From Aestuariibacter sp. GS-14 (GTDB taxonomy: Bacteria > Pseudomonadota > Gammaproteobacteria > Enterobacterales > Alteromonadaceae), in contig NZ_VHIP01000003.1 in the NCBI RefSeq assembly GCF_006494365.1, positions 1 through 64,000 of the forward strand: 64,000 nucleotides of DNA. Direction: 5' to 3'. A program made the position numbers and the translations under genes. Each line of letters starts with the position of its first letter. Within the stretch, counting starts at the first letter, position 1. Positions 1 through 6,117 of this stretch are shown in pieces. Below the pieces are notes generated by a model. That model made no database searches. It was not told the origin of the DNA and saw nothing but the letters and a program-made list of their open reading frames with translations.

Positions 1-68
1 TTTCTCCCTCGGTTTGGTCGCCTATTAGGATAAACTCTGTTTATGCTGATAGGGAGGAGGCTCAATGA

Positions 69-180
69 GTATCAAACCGCTGTAGCCGGTCGCAAGCTCC
101 CTGGGACAATAACACGTGGGCTCAGTCGCTTCGCTCCAAGTTTAGCCCACGTGTTATTGCCCCTAAGCGGGGCGTTATGT
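69..180 (+). repeat. attC site 1
   Basis: The site ends with GTTATGT at 174-180. Its inner arms AATAACACGTGGGCT (108-122) and AGCCCACGTGTTATT (144-158) are perfect reverse complements. The 5' core is degenerate (GTATCAA instead of RYYYAAC). It belongs to a preceding cassette whose gene is outside the window or lost. Confidence 0.75.
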
Positions 181-186
181 TTTTCT

Positions 187-507
187 ATGAAATTTGCATT
201 ATTACTTTTTTTAATTCTTAATCTCAGCGGATGTATCAGCACCATTGGCGACAACGTCGCTTATGTTACTGGAGAAGTTTCAGAGGAATGCACTCTTCGG
301 TTCAAAAATGAACAAACCGAAAATCGTAATCACCAAACAAGAGTCATCAATGGAAAATTTGCTGCAGACTTTACCATTTCTCCTTCTCCCTCAGATTATG
401 AGTTGTCAATTGAATGCCAGGGAAATACGATATTAAAACGGAATGTTAGTCTCCCAAACCAACAAAAAGAGCTTAATCTTGGGGTTATTTACAGTGCAAA
501 AACATAA
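187..507 (+). CDS. Cassette-encoded small lipoprotein
   Basis: The 106-residue product begins MKFALLLFLILNLSGC, a lipoprotein signal with lipobox L-S-G-C and Cys16 as the acylation site. It should therefore be anchored in the inner or outer membrane. The rest is hydrophilic, with two further cysteines (C-T-L and E-C-Q contexts) that could form a disulfide in the periplasm. The reading frame is open further upstream (from 43), but that stretch is the preceding attC site, so ATG 187, which follows the GTTATGT cassette border, is chosen. I do not recognise the family and propose no function. It occupies its own cassette. Confidence 0.7.
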   Translation: MKFALLLFLILNLSGCISTIGDNVAYVTGEVSEECTLRFKNEQTENRNHQTRVINGKFAADFTISPSPSDYELSIECQGNTILKRNVSLPNQQKELNLGVIYSAKT

Positions 508-612
508 CAAAACGCTTAAGTCGCAACCCGCTGCGCGGGCCGCTGGGACAAAAACACAGTGCGGCTTCACCATTTTCGCACTGTGCTTTTGCCCCTTAGC
601 TTAGTGTTATGT
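502..612 (+). repeat. attC site 2
   Basis: The site opens with ACATAAC (502-508), overlapping the stop codon of the lipoprotein gene, and closes with GTTATGT (606-612). The inner arms around ACACAGTGCG and CGCACTGTGC pair. ACATAAC is the exact reverse complement of the cassette's own start GTTATGT at 174-180. Confidence 0.85.
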
Positions 613-627
613 GCTAAAAGGAAATTC

Positions 628-1032
628 ATGCGGAAGTTCAACGAATCAGTAACTATCTTTGCTGCTGGTATTACTTTCTTAGATTTCTTTTACATACCAT
701 TCAAAACCGAAAATGGTCCTTTATCGCCATTCATTGTGCCCATTCTCTTGGGCATTCTTTTCTTAATTGCTTTTCTAACCTCAACTAAAGATATCCGCTT
801 ATCTTTAAATAAGATCGTAATGGGATATTGCTTGTACAGTGCTGGCTTCGTAGGTTTTATGGCACCAATTTTCACTTTGTTCAGTTGGGCATTTTCAGAT
901 AATGTAGAAACTGGTTCTGGACTAAGTAATTTTGGGTATGCGGTATTAATCCAAGTTGCCGCGGGCTTTACTTTCGCATTCTTTGGGTTCGTATCATACA
1001 AGCAGTATGTACGCTTATTGGCACGCACATAA
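628..1032 (+). CDS. Cassette-encoded four-helix membrane protein
   Basis: The product has 134 residues and about four hydrophobic segments, near residues 9-25, 35-53, 64-88 and 100-125. It is likely an inner-membrane protein. ATG 628 is preferred because AAAAGGA lies about 5 bases upstream (616-622). The upstream extension of the frame to 559 runs through attC. It is basic at both termini (MRKF at the start, KQYVRLLART at the end). No family is recognised. Small membrane proteins of unknown role are common integron cargo. Confidence 0.65.
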   Translation: MRKFNESVTIFAAGITFLDFFYIPFKTENGPLSPFIVPILLGILFLIAFLTSTKDIRLSLNKIVMGYCLYSAGFVGFMAPIFTLFSWAFSDNVETGSGLSNFGYAVLIQVAAGFTFAFFGFVSYKQYVRLLART

Positions 1033-1142
1033 CAATCGCATAAACACTCGCTTCGCTCGCTGGGGACAAATACACGTAGGCTCCCCTCGCGTTGCTCGGT
1101 ATTGTAGCCTACATATATTTGCCCGTTATGCGGGCGTTAGCC
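1027..1142 (+). repeat. attC site 3
   Basis: The site opens ACATAAC (1027-1033) and closes GTTAGCC (1136-1142). The arms ATACACGTAGGCT and AGCCTACATATAT pair imperfectly. The end GCCCGTTATGCGGGCGTTA resembles site 1 and site 2, so these three sites form one family. Confidence 0.85.
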
Positions 1143-1161
1143 AAAAAGTAGAATCAGAGAT

Positions 1162-1668
1162 ATGGCAGGAATTTTTAGTTTTAAATGCTCTTGTTGTGGA
1201 AAGCAACATGAAGGTTCACCTAGTTTTGGGTTTAAAGCACCTGATCCTTGGTTGGAGCAGCCAGAGGAAATAAAGCAGGAAGGTAAAATCGGAGACGATC
1301 TTTGCTATTACACTGATGAAGACGGTACGCATTACTTTGCACGAGTGATAATTGAAATACCAATTCACGGAGTAACAGAGCCTTTCATGTGGGGCGTGTG
1401 GGTTTCGCTTAGCAAAGAAAGTTACGAGCACTACTTGGAAACATGGGACGAGCCAGACACTGAAAGGGCTTACTTTGGTTGGTTTTGTAGCAAATTACCT
1501 TACTACGAAAGCACACATTCGTTGGCTACCGACGTTCACCCGCAGGCTGATGGTGCTCGCCCATACCTTTGTTTGCACGAGGTGGATCATGAGTTGTACC
1601 ACGATTTCGTAAACGGTATTAGTATCGAGAAAGCGCAAAAAATTGCTGAGGTCGCAATGCATGGCTAA
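1162..1668 (+). CDS. DUF2199 domain-containing protein (cassette)
   Basis: The 168-residue product matches the DUF2199 family from memory of its layout. An N-terminal cysteine cluster (Cys9, Cys11, Cys12 in F-K-C-S-C-C-G-K) looks like half of a zinc knuckle. It is followed by acidic and aromatic stretches with W-V-S-L-S and E-R-A-Y-F-G-W-F. A conserved C-terminal part reads R-P-Y-L-C-L-H-E-V-D-H-E-L. The protein lacks signal or membrane segments and should be cytoplasmic. The function of the family is unknown to me. It stands alone between attC sites 3 and 4, about 20 bases after the cassette border. Confidence 0.75.
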   Translation: MAGIFSFKCSCCGKQHEGSPSFGFKAPDPWLEQPEEIKQEGKIGDDLCYYTDEDGTHYFARVIIEIPIHGVTEPFMWGVWVSLSKESYEHYLETWDEPDTERAYFGWFCSKLPYYESTHSLATDVHPQADGARPYLCLHEVDHELYHDFVNGISIEKAQKIAEVAMHG

Positions 1669-1758
1669 CAAGCGGCTGCACCTGACAAATTTTACTGTCA
1701 CCTTTTTTGTTCCAAAAAAGTCGCCATCAAAATTTGCTCGGTGAGCCGGGCGTGAGGT
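1663..1758 (+). repeat. attC site 4, with degenerate 3' core
   Basis: The site opens GGCTAAC (1663-1669), matching the start GTTAGCC of its own cassette. It ends with GTGAGGT (1752-1758) instead of the expected GTTAGGT. The next attC opens with TGCACCTAAC, whose reverse complement is GTTAGGTGCA. The present GTGAGGTGCA therefore differs by one T-to-G change at the recombination core. Confidence 0.7.
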
Positions 1759-1780
1759 GCATCTAGAGTCAGCATCAATT

Positions 1781-1787
1781 AAGGAGT
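1781..1787 (+). promoter_or_regulatory. Ribosome binding site supporting a TTG start
   Basis: AAGGAGT lies four bases before TTG 1792. No ATG occurs near the start in this frame, so the strong Shine-Dalgarno sequence decides the start. Confidence 0.65.
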
Positions 1788-1791
1788 CAAA

Positions 1792-2484
1792 TTGATTAGG
1801 AAGATTGCCGCATTACTTAATTTAGTTATGCTAGTTACTTTCATTTTGCTTATATTTTTTGATGTGAGCGTTAAGGGAGTATTCAAAGTTCTTTTACCCG
1901 CTTTAGTTTTGATAACTCCTGTGGCAAACCTTTATGCTTTGGACTACTTGAGTAAGTCAAAGTTAAAGAGTGTTTTACTAAGTCGCAGATTTAAAAATTT
2001 CTCTATTTCTTTTCTAGTATTTGTAATCTTTAGCACTGCAATATTAATGACGCAGGGTAAAGATTCTGAAATTTATTTGGTTGCATTTTCAAACGTTATT
2101 GAAAAAGACGATACCTATGGCGGTGGCTTAAACCCAAAAAAAGTATATCTCTCAAAGCATATTTACCCAGAAATATTTTCTAGTGCAACTAGCGGTTCAC
2201 TCCCAAAAGAAGCTGAGACAGCTATAAAAAGTTACTGTAGCGATAACGGAATAGAGTTAATCTTTTATGATAAAACAACTCCATTACAGTTCAATGAGCT
2301 TGGGGAGGTTGTTGGTGGCGGTGTTCGAGTTGAATTCGGAGAATTAACAAAGACATTTATTCTTTCGGAAGTTGATGCAAGTATATATATAGCCAACATG
2401 GCTTCGGGTGGCACTACGTATACACTTCACCGTTGGTTTGGTGGTTGGAAACTTTGGTCTTCCAAAATGGCGTGGATAAGTTAA
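1792..2484 (+). CDS. Cassette-encoded membrane-anchored protein, unknown
   Basis: The 230-residue product starts at a TTG codon with AAGGAGT just upstream. Three hydrophobic segments (about residues 5-25, 30-48 and 67-88) are followed by a hydrophilic domain of about 140 residues. This gives an N-terminal membrane anchor with a globular C-terminal part. The C-terminal part contains T-Y-G-G-G-L-N-P-K-K and ends in an aromatic stretch (H-R-W-F-G-G-W-K-L-W). Base composition is AT-rich relative to the core genes further right, which fits acquired cargo. No family recognised. Confidence 0.65.
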   Translation: MIRKIAALLNLVMLVTFILLIFFDVSVKGVFKVLLPALVLITPVANLYALDYLSKSKLKSVLLSRRFKNFSISFLVFVIFSTAILMTQGKDSEIYLVAFSNVIEKDDTYGGGLNPKKVYLSKHIYPEIFSSATSGSLPKEAETAIKSYCSDNGIELIFYDKTTPLQFNELGEVVGGGVRVEFGELTKTFILSEVDASIYIANMASGGTTYTLHRWFGGWKLWSSKMAWIS

Positions 2485-2487
2485 TGC

Positions 2488-2587
2488 ACCTAACAAGTTA
2501 CTCAAAAGGACGCAAAACGCTTGGCTTGTGCTCCTTCGTCGCTAATTTTAGCCAAGCATTTATGCGCCCATTAGTAAGGCGTTAAAT
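2488..2587 (+). repeat. attC site 5
   Basis: The site opens ACCTAAC (2488-2494) and closes GTTAAAT (2581-2587). Inner arms AAACGCTTGGCT and AGCCAAGCATTT pair. Confidence 0.8.
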
Positions 2588-2589
2588 GC

Positions 2590-3246
2590 TTAGTCAGTCC
2601 GCAAAAATGTCAGAATATCGCCTTTAAAATCTTTATCTAAATAATCGGTATGTTTTGGTTTAGAAAACGTTGACACAAAACCAAGTCCGAGTAGTTTCTT
2701 CGCTAATTTGTTTTTCCTGCCTCTGCCTGGATCTACGATTATCACCTCGCACTTTGGGTTTGAATGGTCCTGAATGAACCCCGCGAGTAATTCAACGTGC
2801 TCATCTTCATACAGTAGATCGCTGCCTATTATTAAGTCAAAGTGCCCTAAAGTATCCTCGCTATCTGCCCAGCCAGTTCTTTCAAAAGTTATTGCGTTGT
2901 CCCCATTAAGCTTAGTGTTTCTGTTTAAAAAGTGTTTTGACTCGGGGTGATAATCAGTTGCTGTTATATCTACATTCTTTTTATTGAGCAATAAACTACT
3001 TAGAGCGGTTCCACACCCAACTTCAAGAACTCGTTTTTCGCCAATATCATAGTTATTCATGTGATGCGCAAGTACTAAACTTGACGGCCAAATAATTCCA
3101 AAAATAGGCCAGGCGGCAGAAGAAATCCCCAGTTTTTCAGCAACCCCGTCCGGGTCGTAAAACTCTTGGTTGTTACGTAGAGTGCATAGGTGAATATCTA
3201 TATTTCCAAACTCAATAGTTTGGTAGCATACGCGTAGATTTGTCAT
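2590..3246 (-). CDS. SAM-dependent methyltransferase, METTL21/NNT1-like
   Basis: The 218-residue protein has a class I methyltransferase fold. Motif I is V-L-E-V-G-C-G at residues 73-79, an acidic residue ending strand 2 is at D98 (A-T-D-Y-H), and G-S-D-L-L-Y-E is at 141-147. The last motif is typical of the lysine-methyltransferase-like group (METTL21, Nnt1, YfiC-like relatives). It probably methylates a protein side chain, but the substrate cannot be read from sequence. The gene is on the minus strand, against all other genes in the array. It still sits cleanly inside one cassette (2581-3350) whose two ends match, so it must carry its own promoter on the right side. Confidence 0.8.
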   Translation of the reverse strand: MTNLRVCYQTIEFGNIDIHLCTLRNNQEFYDPDGVAEKLGISSAAWPIFGIIWPSSLVLAHHMNNYDIGEKRVLEVGCGTALSSLLLNKKNVDITATDYHPESKHFLNRNTKLNGDNAITFERTGWADSEDTLGHFDLIIGSDLLYEDEHVELLAGFIQDHSNPKCEVIIVDPGRGRKNKLAKKLLGLGFVSTFSKPKHTDYLDKDFKGDILTFLRTD

Positions 3247-3343
3247 TTGGCTGCCTCAAAAGTGAGCGCTCAGCCAGTTATCAAGGATAAATGACAAAAC
3301 GAAGGGCTAATTAGCTTACAGTGATTAGCTGGGAACGCAATGC

Positions 3344-3412
3344 ATTTAACAAGTTGCTGCTAGGTACAAACCTACGCTGCGCTTCGGTTTGCCCCAGAGC
3401 AAGGCGTTAGGC
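3344..3412 (+). repeat. attC site 6
   Basis: This short site opens ATTTAAC (3344-3350), the complement of its cassette start GTTAAAT, and closes GTTAGGC (3406-3412). The inner arms around GGTACAAACC and GGTTTGCCCC pair partly. At about 69 bp it is the shortest clear attC here. Confidence 0.8.
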
Positions 3413-3427
3413 GATCGGAATGTCTGG

Positions 3428-3440
3428 TTGTCGCCGACAA
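3428..3440. promoter_or_regulatory. Palindrome upstream of the cassette XRE gene
   Basis: TTGTCGCCGACAA is a perfect odd-centre palindrome about 80 bases before the XRE gene, and related TTGTCG-like words recur downstream (TGTCGTTAATTTGTCG). It may be the operator for autoregulation. That is inference from position and symmetry only. Confidence 0.35.
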
Positions 3441-3521
3441 AAATGTAAATGTCGTTAATTTGTCGTGTTCATTCTTCTTTAAGACTGTCATAAATAGGCA
3501 TCAAACAGCAAAGGGATAAGC

Positions 3522-3893
3522 ATGAGTATTCAACAACGTCGATTAGCTAAAGGGTGGACTCAAGATGAACTTGCGCTTCATTCAGGTATAAGTGTTCGTA
3601 CTATTCAAAGAGTCGAGAGTGGACAAAGTGTTGGTTCAGAAACTTTAAAATGTCTTGCTGCTGTTTTTGAAACATCAGTTAACAGTCTAATTCAGGAGCA
3701 GGATATGAATTCAGTTAAACATACAGAAAATACGGGCTCGGTAACACTTAACGAATCGGAGGAATCTGCAATTAAATATGGTCAATCATTACTTCAGACG
3801 CCTAAAAGAGGCGAATCTGATCCTTTAACTAGAATTGAGCGTGAAGCTATAGATTACGGGAAAAGTTTGCTCAGAAAGCTAAAACAGAAGTAG
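3522..3893 (+). CDS. XRE-family HTH regulator (cassette)
   Basis: The 123-residue protein has an XRE/Cro helix-turn-helix at about residues 4-57 (R-L-A-K-G-W-T-Q-D-E-L-A through R-T-I-Q-R-V-E-S-G). This is followed by a linker and a C-terminal tail. The tail carries the same short motif twice: S-A-I-K-Y-G-Q-S-L-L and E-A-I-D-Y-G-K-S-L-L, about 30 residues apart. These may form a dimerisation or partner-binding helix pair. AAAGGG lies upstream as ribosome binding site. No toxin or other partner shares the cassette, so it is a lone regulator. Its about 110-bp leader probably holds its own promoter, which most cassettes lack. Confidence 0.75.
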   Translation: MSIQQRRLAKGWTQDELALHSGISVRTIQRVESGQSVGSETLKCLAAVFETSVNSLIQEQDMNSVKHTENTGSVTLNESEESAIKYGQSLLQTPKRGESDPLTRIEREAIDYGKSLLRKLKQK

Positions 3894-3897
3894 AGTC

Positions 3898-3998
3898 GCC
3901 TAACAAGCCAATCAAGGGGGACTGCTAACAGTTTGCTCGGTTCCACTTCGTTACACATTATAGCAAACTATTATCAGTCCCTTATTGGAGCGTTAGGT
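3898..3998 (+). repeat. attC site 7
   Basis: The site opens GCCTAAC (3898-3904), matching its cassette start GTTAGGC, and closes GTTAGGT (3992-3998). Long arms pair: GGGGGACTGCTAACAGTTTGCT against AGCAAACTA then AGTCCCTTA. Confidence 0.85.
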
Positions 3999-4004
3999 AA
4001 ATAC

Positions 4005-4574
4005 GTGAAAACAGCCAACGTAGTTCTTTTAAGCTTGCTTCTAATTGCTTGCGCAAATATAACAAAGGATTATTTCCCGGAATGGAAGGAGCTAGATCCA
4101 TTTGAAAGAGAGTGGTTTTCAGAACAATTGCGTGCGGCTGGCGAAGACCCCGTAAAATTGCCGACTGAAAATGAAGTCTTTAGATTTACTTGGCTGCGTA
4201 GCTTCCATGCGCCAATAATCGTTCGAGTTAATTGCGATGAAAAATGTATTCTTAACGCAAAGCAGCTATCCGGCGCAGGTGGTTATTCGCCAGGTCGCGT
4301 GCAATTAGAAAACAGGCGCGTACTAACTGATAAAGAAATGAAAGAGCTTAAAGCTCTCGCCAACCGACTCGAAGGTTGGGTATATAAGCCTGACGAAGAA
4401 ATTATCGGCATGGATGGCGCTCAATGGATCTTGGAGAGAGCAAAAGGCGATAATTATCAAGCCTGGAATCTTTGGAGTCCTGGTGGCGAGAAGGCTGCGG
4501 AAATTTATGTTGATATGTGTCTGTACATGCTAAATCTCACGAATTTCACCATGGAGAAAGGTTATGTGTACTAG
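4005..4574 (+). CDS. Cassette-encoded lipoprotein, unknown
   Basis: With the GTG start at 4005 the 189-residue product opens with a lipoprotein signal (V-K-T-A-N-V-V-L-L-S-L-L-L-I-A-C, Cys16). The longer frame from 3933 crosses attC site 7 and is not used. The mature part is rich in charged residues and contains two cysteines in N-C-D-E-K-C (a possible disulfide or metal site), then W-V-Y-K-P-D-E-E and a W-N-L-W-S-P motif. It is likely a periplasmic lipoprotein, but I do not recognise the family. It starts seven bases after the cassette border. Confidence 0.65.
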   Translation: MKTANVVLLSLLLIACANITKDYFPEWKELDPFEREWFSEQLRAAGEDPVKLPTENEVFRFTWLRSFHAPIIVRVNCDEKCILNAKQLSGAGGYSPGRVQLENRRVLTDKEMKELKALANRLEGWVYKPDEEIIGMDGAQWILERAKGDNYQAWNLWSPGGEKAAEIYVDMCLYMLNLTNFTMEKGYVY

Positions 4575-4583
4575 GTGGGCTTC

Positions 4584-4659
4584 ACTTAACTGTAGTGGTC
4601 AAGTATTTTTGGCCACGGTATTATGGGTTTTCCAGTAAATATCTTCCCGTTCGTTAGGC
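4584..4659 (+). repeat. Weak attC-like site 8
   Basis: It opens ACTTAAC (4584-4590), one base off the complement of the preceding cassette start GTTAGGT, and closes GTTAGGC (4653-4659). The inner symmetry is short (GTGGTC and GGCCAC). It could be a decayed attC or a chance match. Confidence 0.4.
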
Positions 4660-4716
4660 GGTAATCCACCGTTGTCTTAATATGCCACCATAAACATGTC
4701 GCCAAAGGAATATTTA

Positions 4717-5238
4717 GTGCAAATCATCAACTGTACGTTTGAAAAGCATGCGGAAGAAATTTTAGCAATACTGAATGACGCCATTCTAAATTCAACCGCG
4801 CTCTATGATTACAAGCCTCGTTCAATGGAAAATATGGCAAATTGGTTCAACGTTAAAAATGACAATCAATTTCCCGTAATAGGCATTATTGACGACGAGG
4901 AAAACCTGTTAGGTTTCGCAAGTTACGGCACGTTTCGGGCGTGGCCAGCGTATAAGTATTCAATTGAACATTCGGTTTATATTCATAAAAATGCCAGAGG
5001 TAAAGGGCTTGGGCGTACCTTGCTGGAACACTTAATTGCTTTAGCAGTGGAGCAGAATTACCACGTTATGATTGGCGGTATCGATATCACAAATACGGGT
5101 AGTATTGCGTTACACCAAAAATTGGGTTTTATTCACTCTGGCACAATCAAGCAAGCAGCATTTAAATTTGGCAAGTGGCTGGACCTTGGGTTTTATCAAT
5201 TAACGTTGCCTACACCGCAAAACCCAATTGATGGCTAA
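4717..5238 (+). CDS. GNAT N-acetyltransferase, PAT/bar-like
   Basis: The 173-residue product resembles phosphinothricin-type acetyltransferases. The N-terminus has the I-L-N-D-A-I-L-N-S-T-A-L-Y-D pattern. The acetyl-CoA loop is R-G-K-G-L-G-R-T-L-L, and motif B is N-T-G-S-I-A-L-H-Q-K-L-G-F. GTG 4717 with AAAGGAA six bases upstream is preferred to ATG 4696, and it gives the usual family N-terminus. Such enzymes acetylate small amines or amino-acid analogues; the substrate here is unknown. It follows weak attC 8 and no attC follows it, so it may be the last, decayed cassette. Confidence 0.75.
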   Translation: MQIINCTFEKHAEEILAILNDAILNSTALYDYKPRSMENMANWFNVKNDNQFPVIGIIDDEENLLGFASYGTFRAWPAYKYSIEHSVYIHKNARGKGLGRTLLEHLIALAVEQNYHVMIGGIDITNTGSIALHQKLGFIHSGTIKQAAFKFGKWLDLGFYQLTLPTPQNPIDG

Positions 5239-5287
5239 AAAATAGCTCAGGAACTACACACAATAGCTTACGGTAAAGGAGGGTAAC

Positions 5288-5674
5288 ATGAAGCGAGTAA
5301 CGGGGATCGGTGGCATTTTCTTCAAAGCGAAAGAGCCTGAAGCGCTTCGTGCCTGGTACCAAAAGCATCTTGGGGTTGATGTGCAGGTATGGGGTGGGGC
5401 TGCATTTAACTGGGCTGATGAACAAGGGGAGCCAGTTGGTGGCTCAACTATATGGTCTATTTTTGCGGCCGACAGTGACAAGTTTTCTCCTGGTGGTGCT
5501 TCCTTTATGGTTAATTATCGGGTTGAAAATCTTCATGGTCTTATAGCAGCATTGCGTGAAGAAGGCTGTGAGGTGCTTGATGAAACCGAAGACTCAGAGT
5601 TTGGTAAATTCGGTTGGGTTATCGATCCCGAGGGAAACAAAGTGGAGCTTTGGGAGCCTCCCCCGGGCCAATAA
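5288..5674 (+). CDS. VOC-family (glyoxalase fold) protein
   Basis: The 128-residue protein is a single vicinal-oxygen-chelate module: F-F-K-A-K-E-P-E-A-L-R-A-W-Y-Q-K-H-L-G-V at the start and D-P-E-G-N-K-V-E-L-W-E-P-P at the end, the usual terminal metal-binding strand. AAAGGAGGG lies just upstream as a strong ribosome binding site. Related proteins act as glyoxalases, dioxygenases or drug-binding proteins, so no specific substrate is assigned. It is the first gene after the integron-like region. Its cytoplasmic location follows from the lack of a signal. Confidence 0.8.
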   Translation: MKRVTGIGGIFFKAKEPEALRAWYQKHLGVDVQVWGGAAFNWADEQGEPVGGSTIWSIFAADSDKFSPGGASFMVNYRVENLHGLIAALREEGCEVLDETEDSEFGKFGWVIDPEGNKVELWEPPPGQ

Positions 5675-5700
5675 ATCTAAATCAGGCGAGTGTGATCGCA

Positions 5701-6117
5701 TCAATTGTCTTTAATGTTTGACCCTTTTAGATTGGTGTCATTGCCTGTTTTGGATTTTATTTCGCCGTCAATAATGATGGTATCTGCTTTGAGCGTGAGT
5801 ATTTTTCCGGTGATGGTAATCTTATCGCTGTCTATTTCTAATTCACGCGCTTTCATATCAATTTGCGACCGGTGTACCTGAAGTTCCATTCCGATGGGTC
5901 GGGACGTTGACTGTATGGAAACGCCCTGAGCCAATTGGATACATTGATTATCAAGTTCCGTAAGCCTTTCATTTAATTTGTCCAGTTTGGCACGCATGTC
6001 ATTGAGTGCCATTTTTAGCTGTTCTACCTCGGTACGATTGTCTGATACTGCGCTTGTTTCAAAACTGGTCAGAACGGTAACACTCAGGATGGTACAAAGT
6101 AGCAGAACGTATCTCAT
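5701..6117 (-). CDS. Exported coiled-coil/beta-repeat protein next to secretin
   Basis: The 138-residue product has a signal peptide (about residues 1-23, ending E-T-S-A). A short coiled coil follows at about 28-60, with leucines in heptads. The C-terminal half is made of alternating I-x-I/L-x repeats (I-T-I-T-G-K-I-L-T-L-K-A-D-T-I-I-I-D-G). This periodic pattern resembles the beta-helix ends of phage baseplate or VgrG-type spikes, but the match is only in pattern. Its ATG overlaps the stop of the secretin gene by four bases (6114-6117), so the two are translationally coupled and likely work together. Family not recognised. Confidence 0.65.
   Translation of the reverse strand: MRYVLLLCTILSVTVLTSFETSAVSDNRTEVEQLKMALNDMRAKLDKLNERLTELDNQCIQLAQGVSIQSTSRPIGMELQVHRSQIDMKARELEIDSDKITITGKILTLKADTIIIDGEIKSKTGNDTNLKGSNIKDN

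Larger units (their letters stand above)
1..4659 (+). mobile_element. Chromosomal integron cassette array (partial)
   Basis: Seven clear and one weak attC-like sites alternate with single genes. In each cassette the first bases (GTTRRRY side) are the reverse complement of the bases that open its own attC (RYYYAAC side). Examples are GTTATGTGC with GCACATAAC, GTTAAATGC with GCATTTAAC, and GTTAGGCGA with TCGCCTAAC. This pairing is what integron cassettes are expected to show, and it fixes the cassette borders. The first three sites share arms and ends of the 'CTGGGACAA ... TTGCCC ... GGGCGTTA' type, while later ones differ, so the cassettes have mixed origins. No integrase or attI is visible. 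Since genes and attC read left to right, they should lie before position 1. Confidence 0.85.

Noticed and set aside
43-186. N-terminal extension of the first cassette lipoprotein
   Set aside because: The stretch is attC site 1, and the lipoprotein signal only makes sense from ATG 187.
3522-3893. Cassette XRE protein as an antitoxin
   Set aside because: No toxin-like gene shares its cassette or lies adjacent, so a toxin-antitoxin call is not supported.
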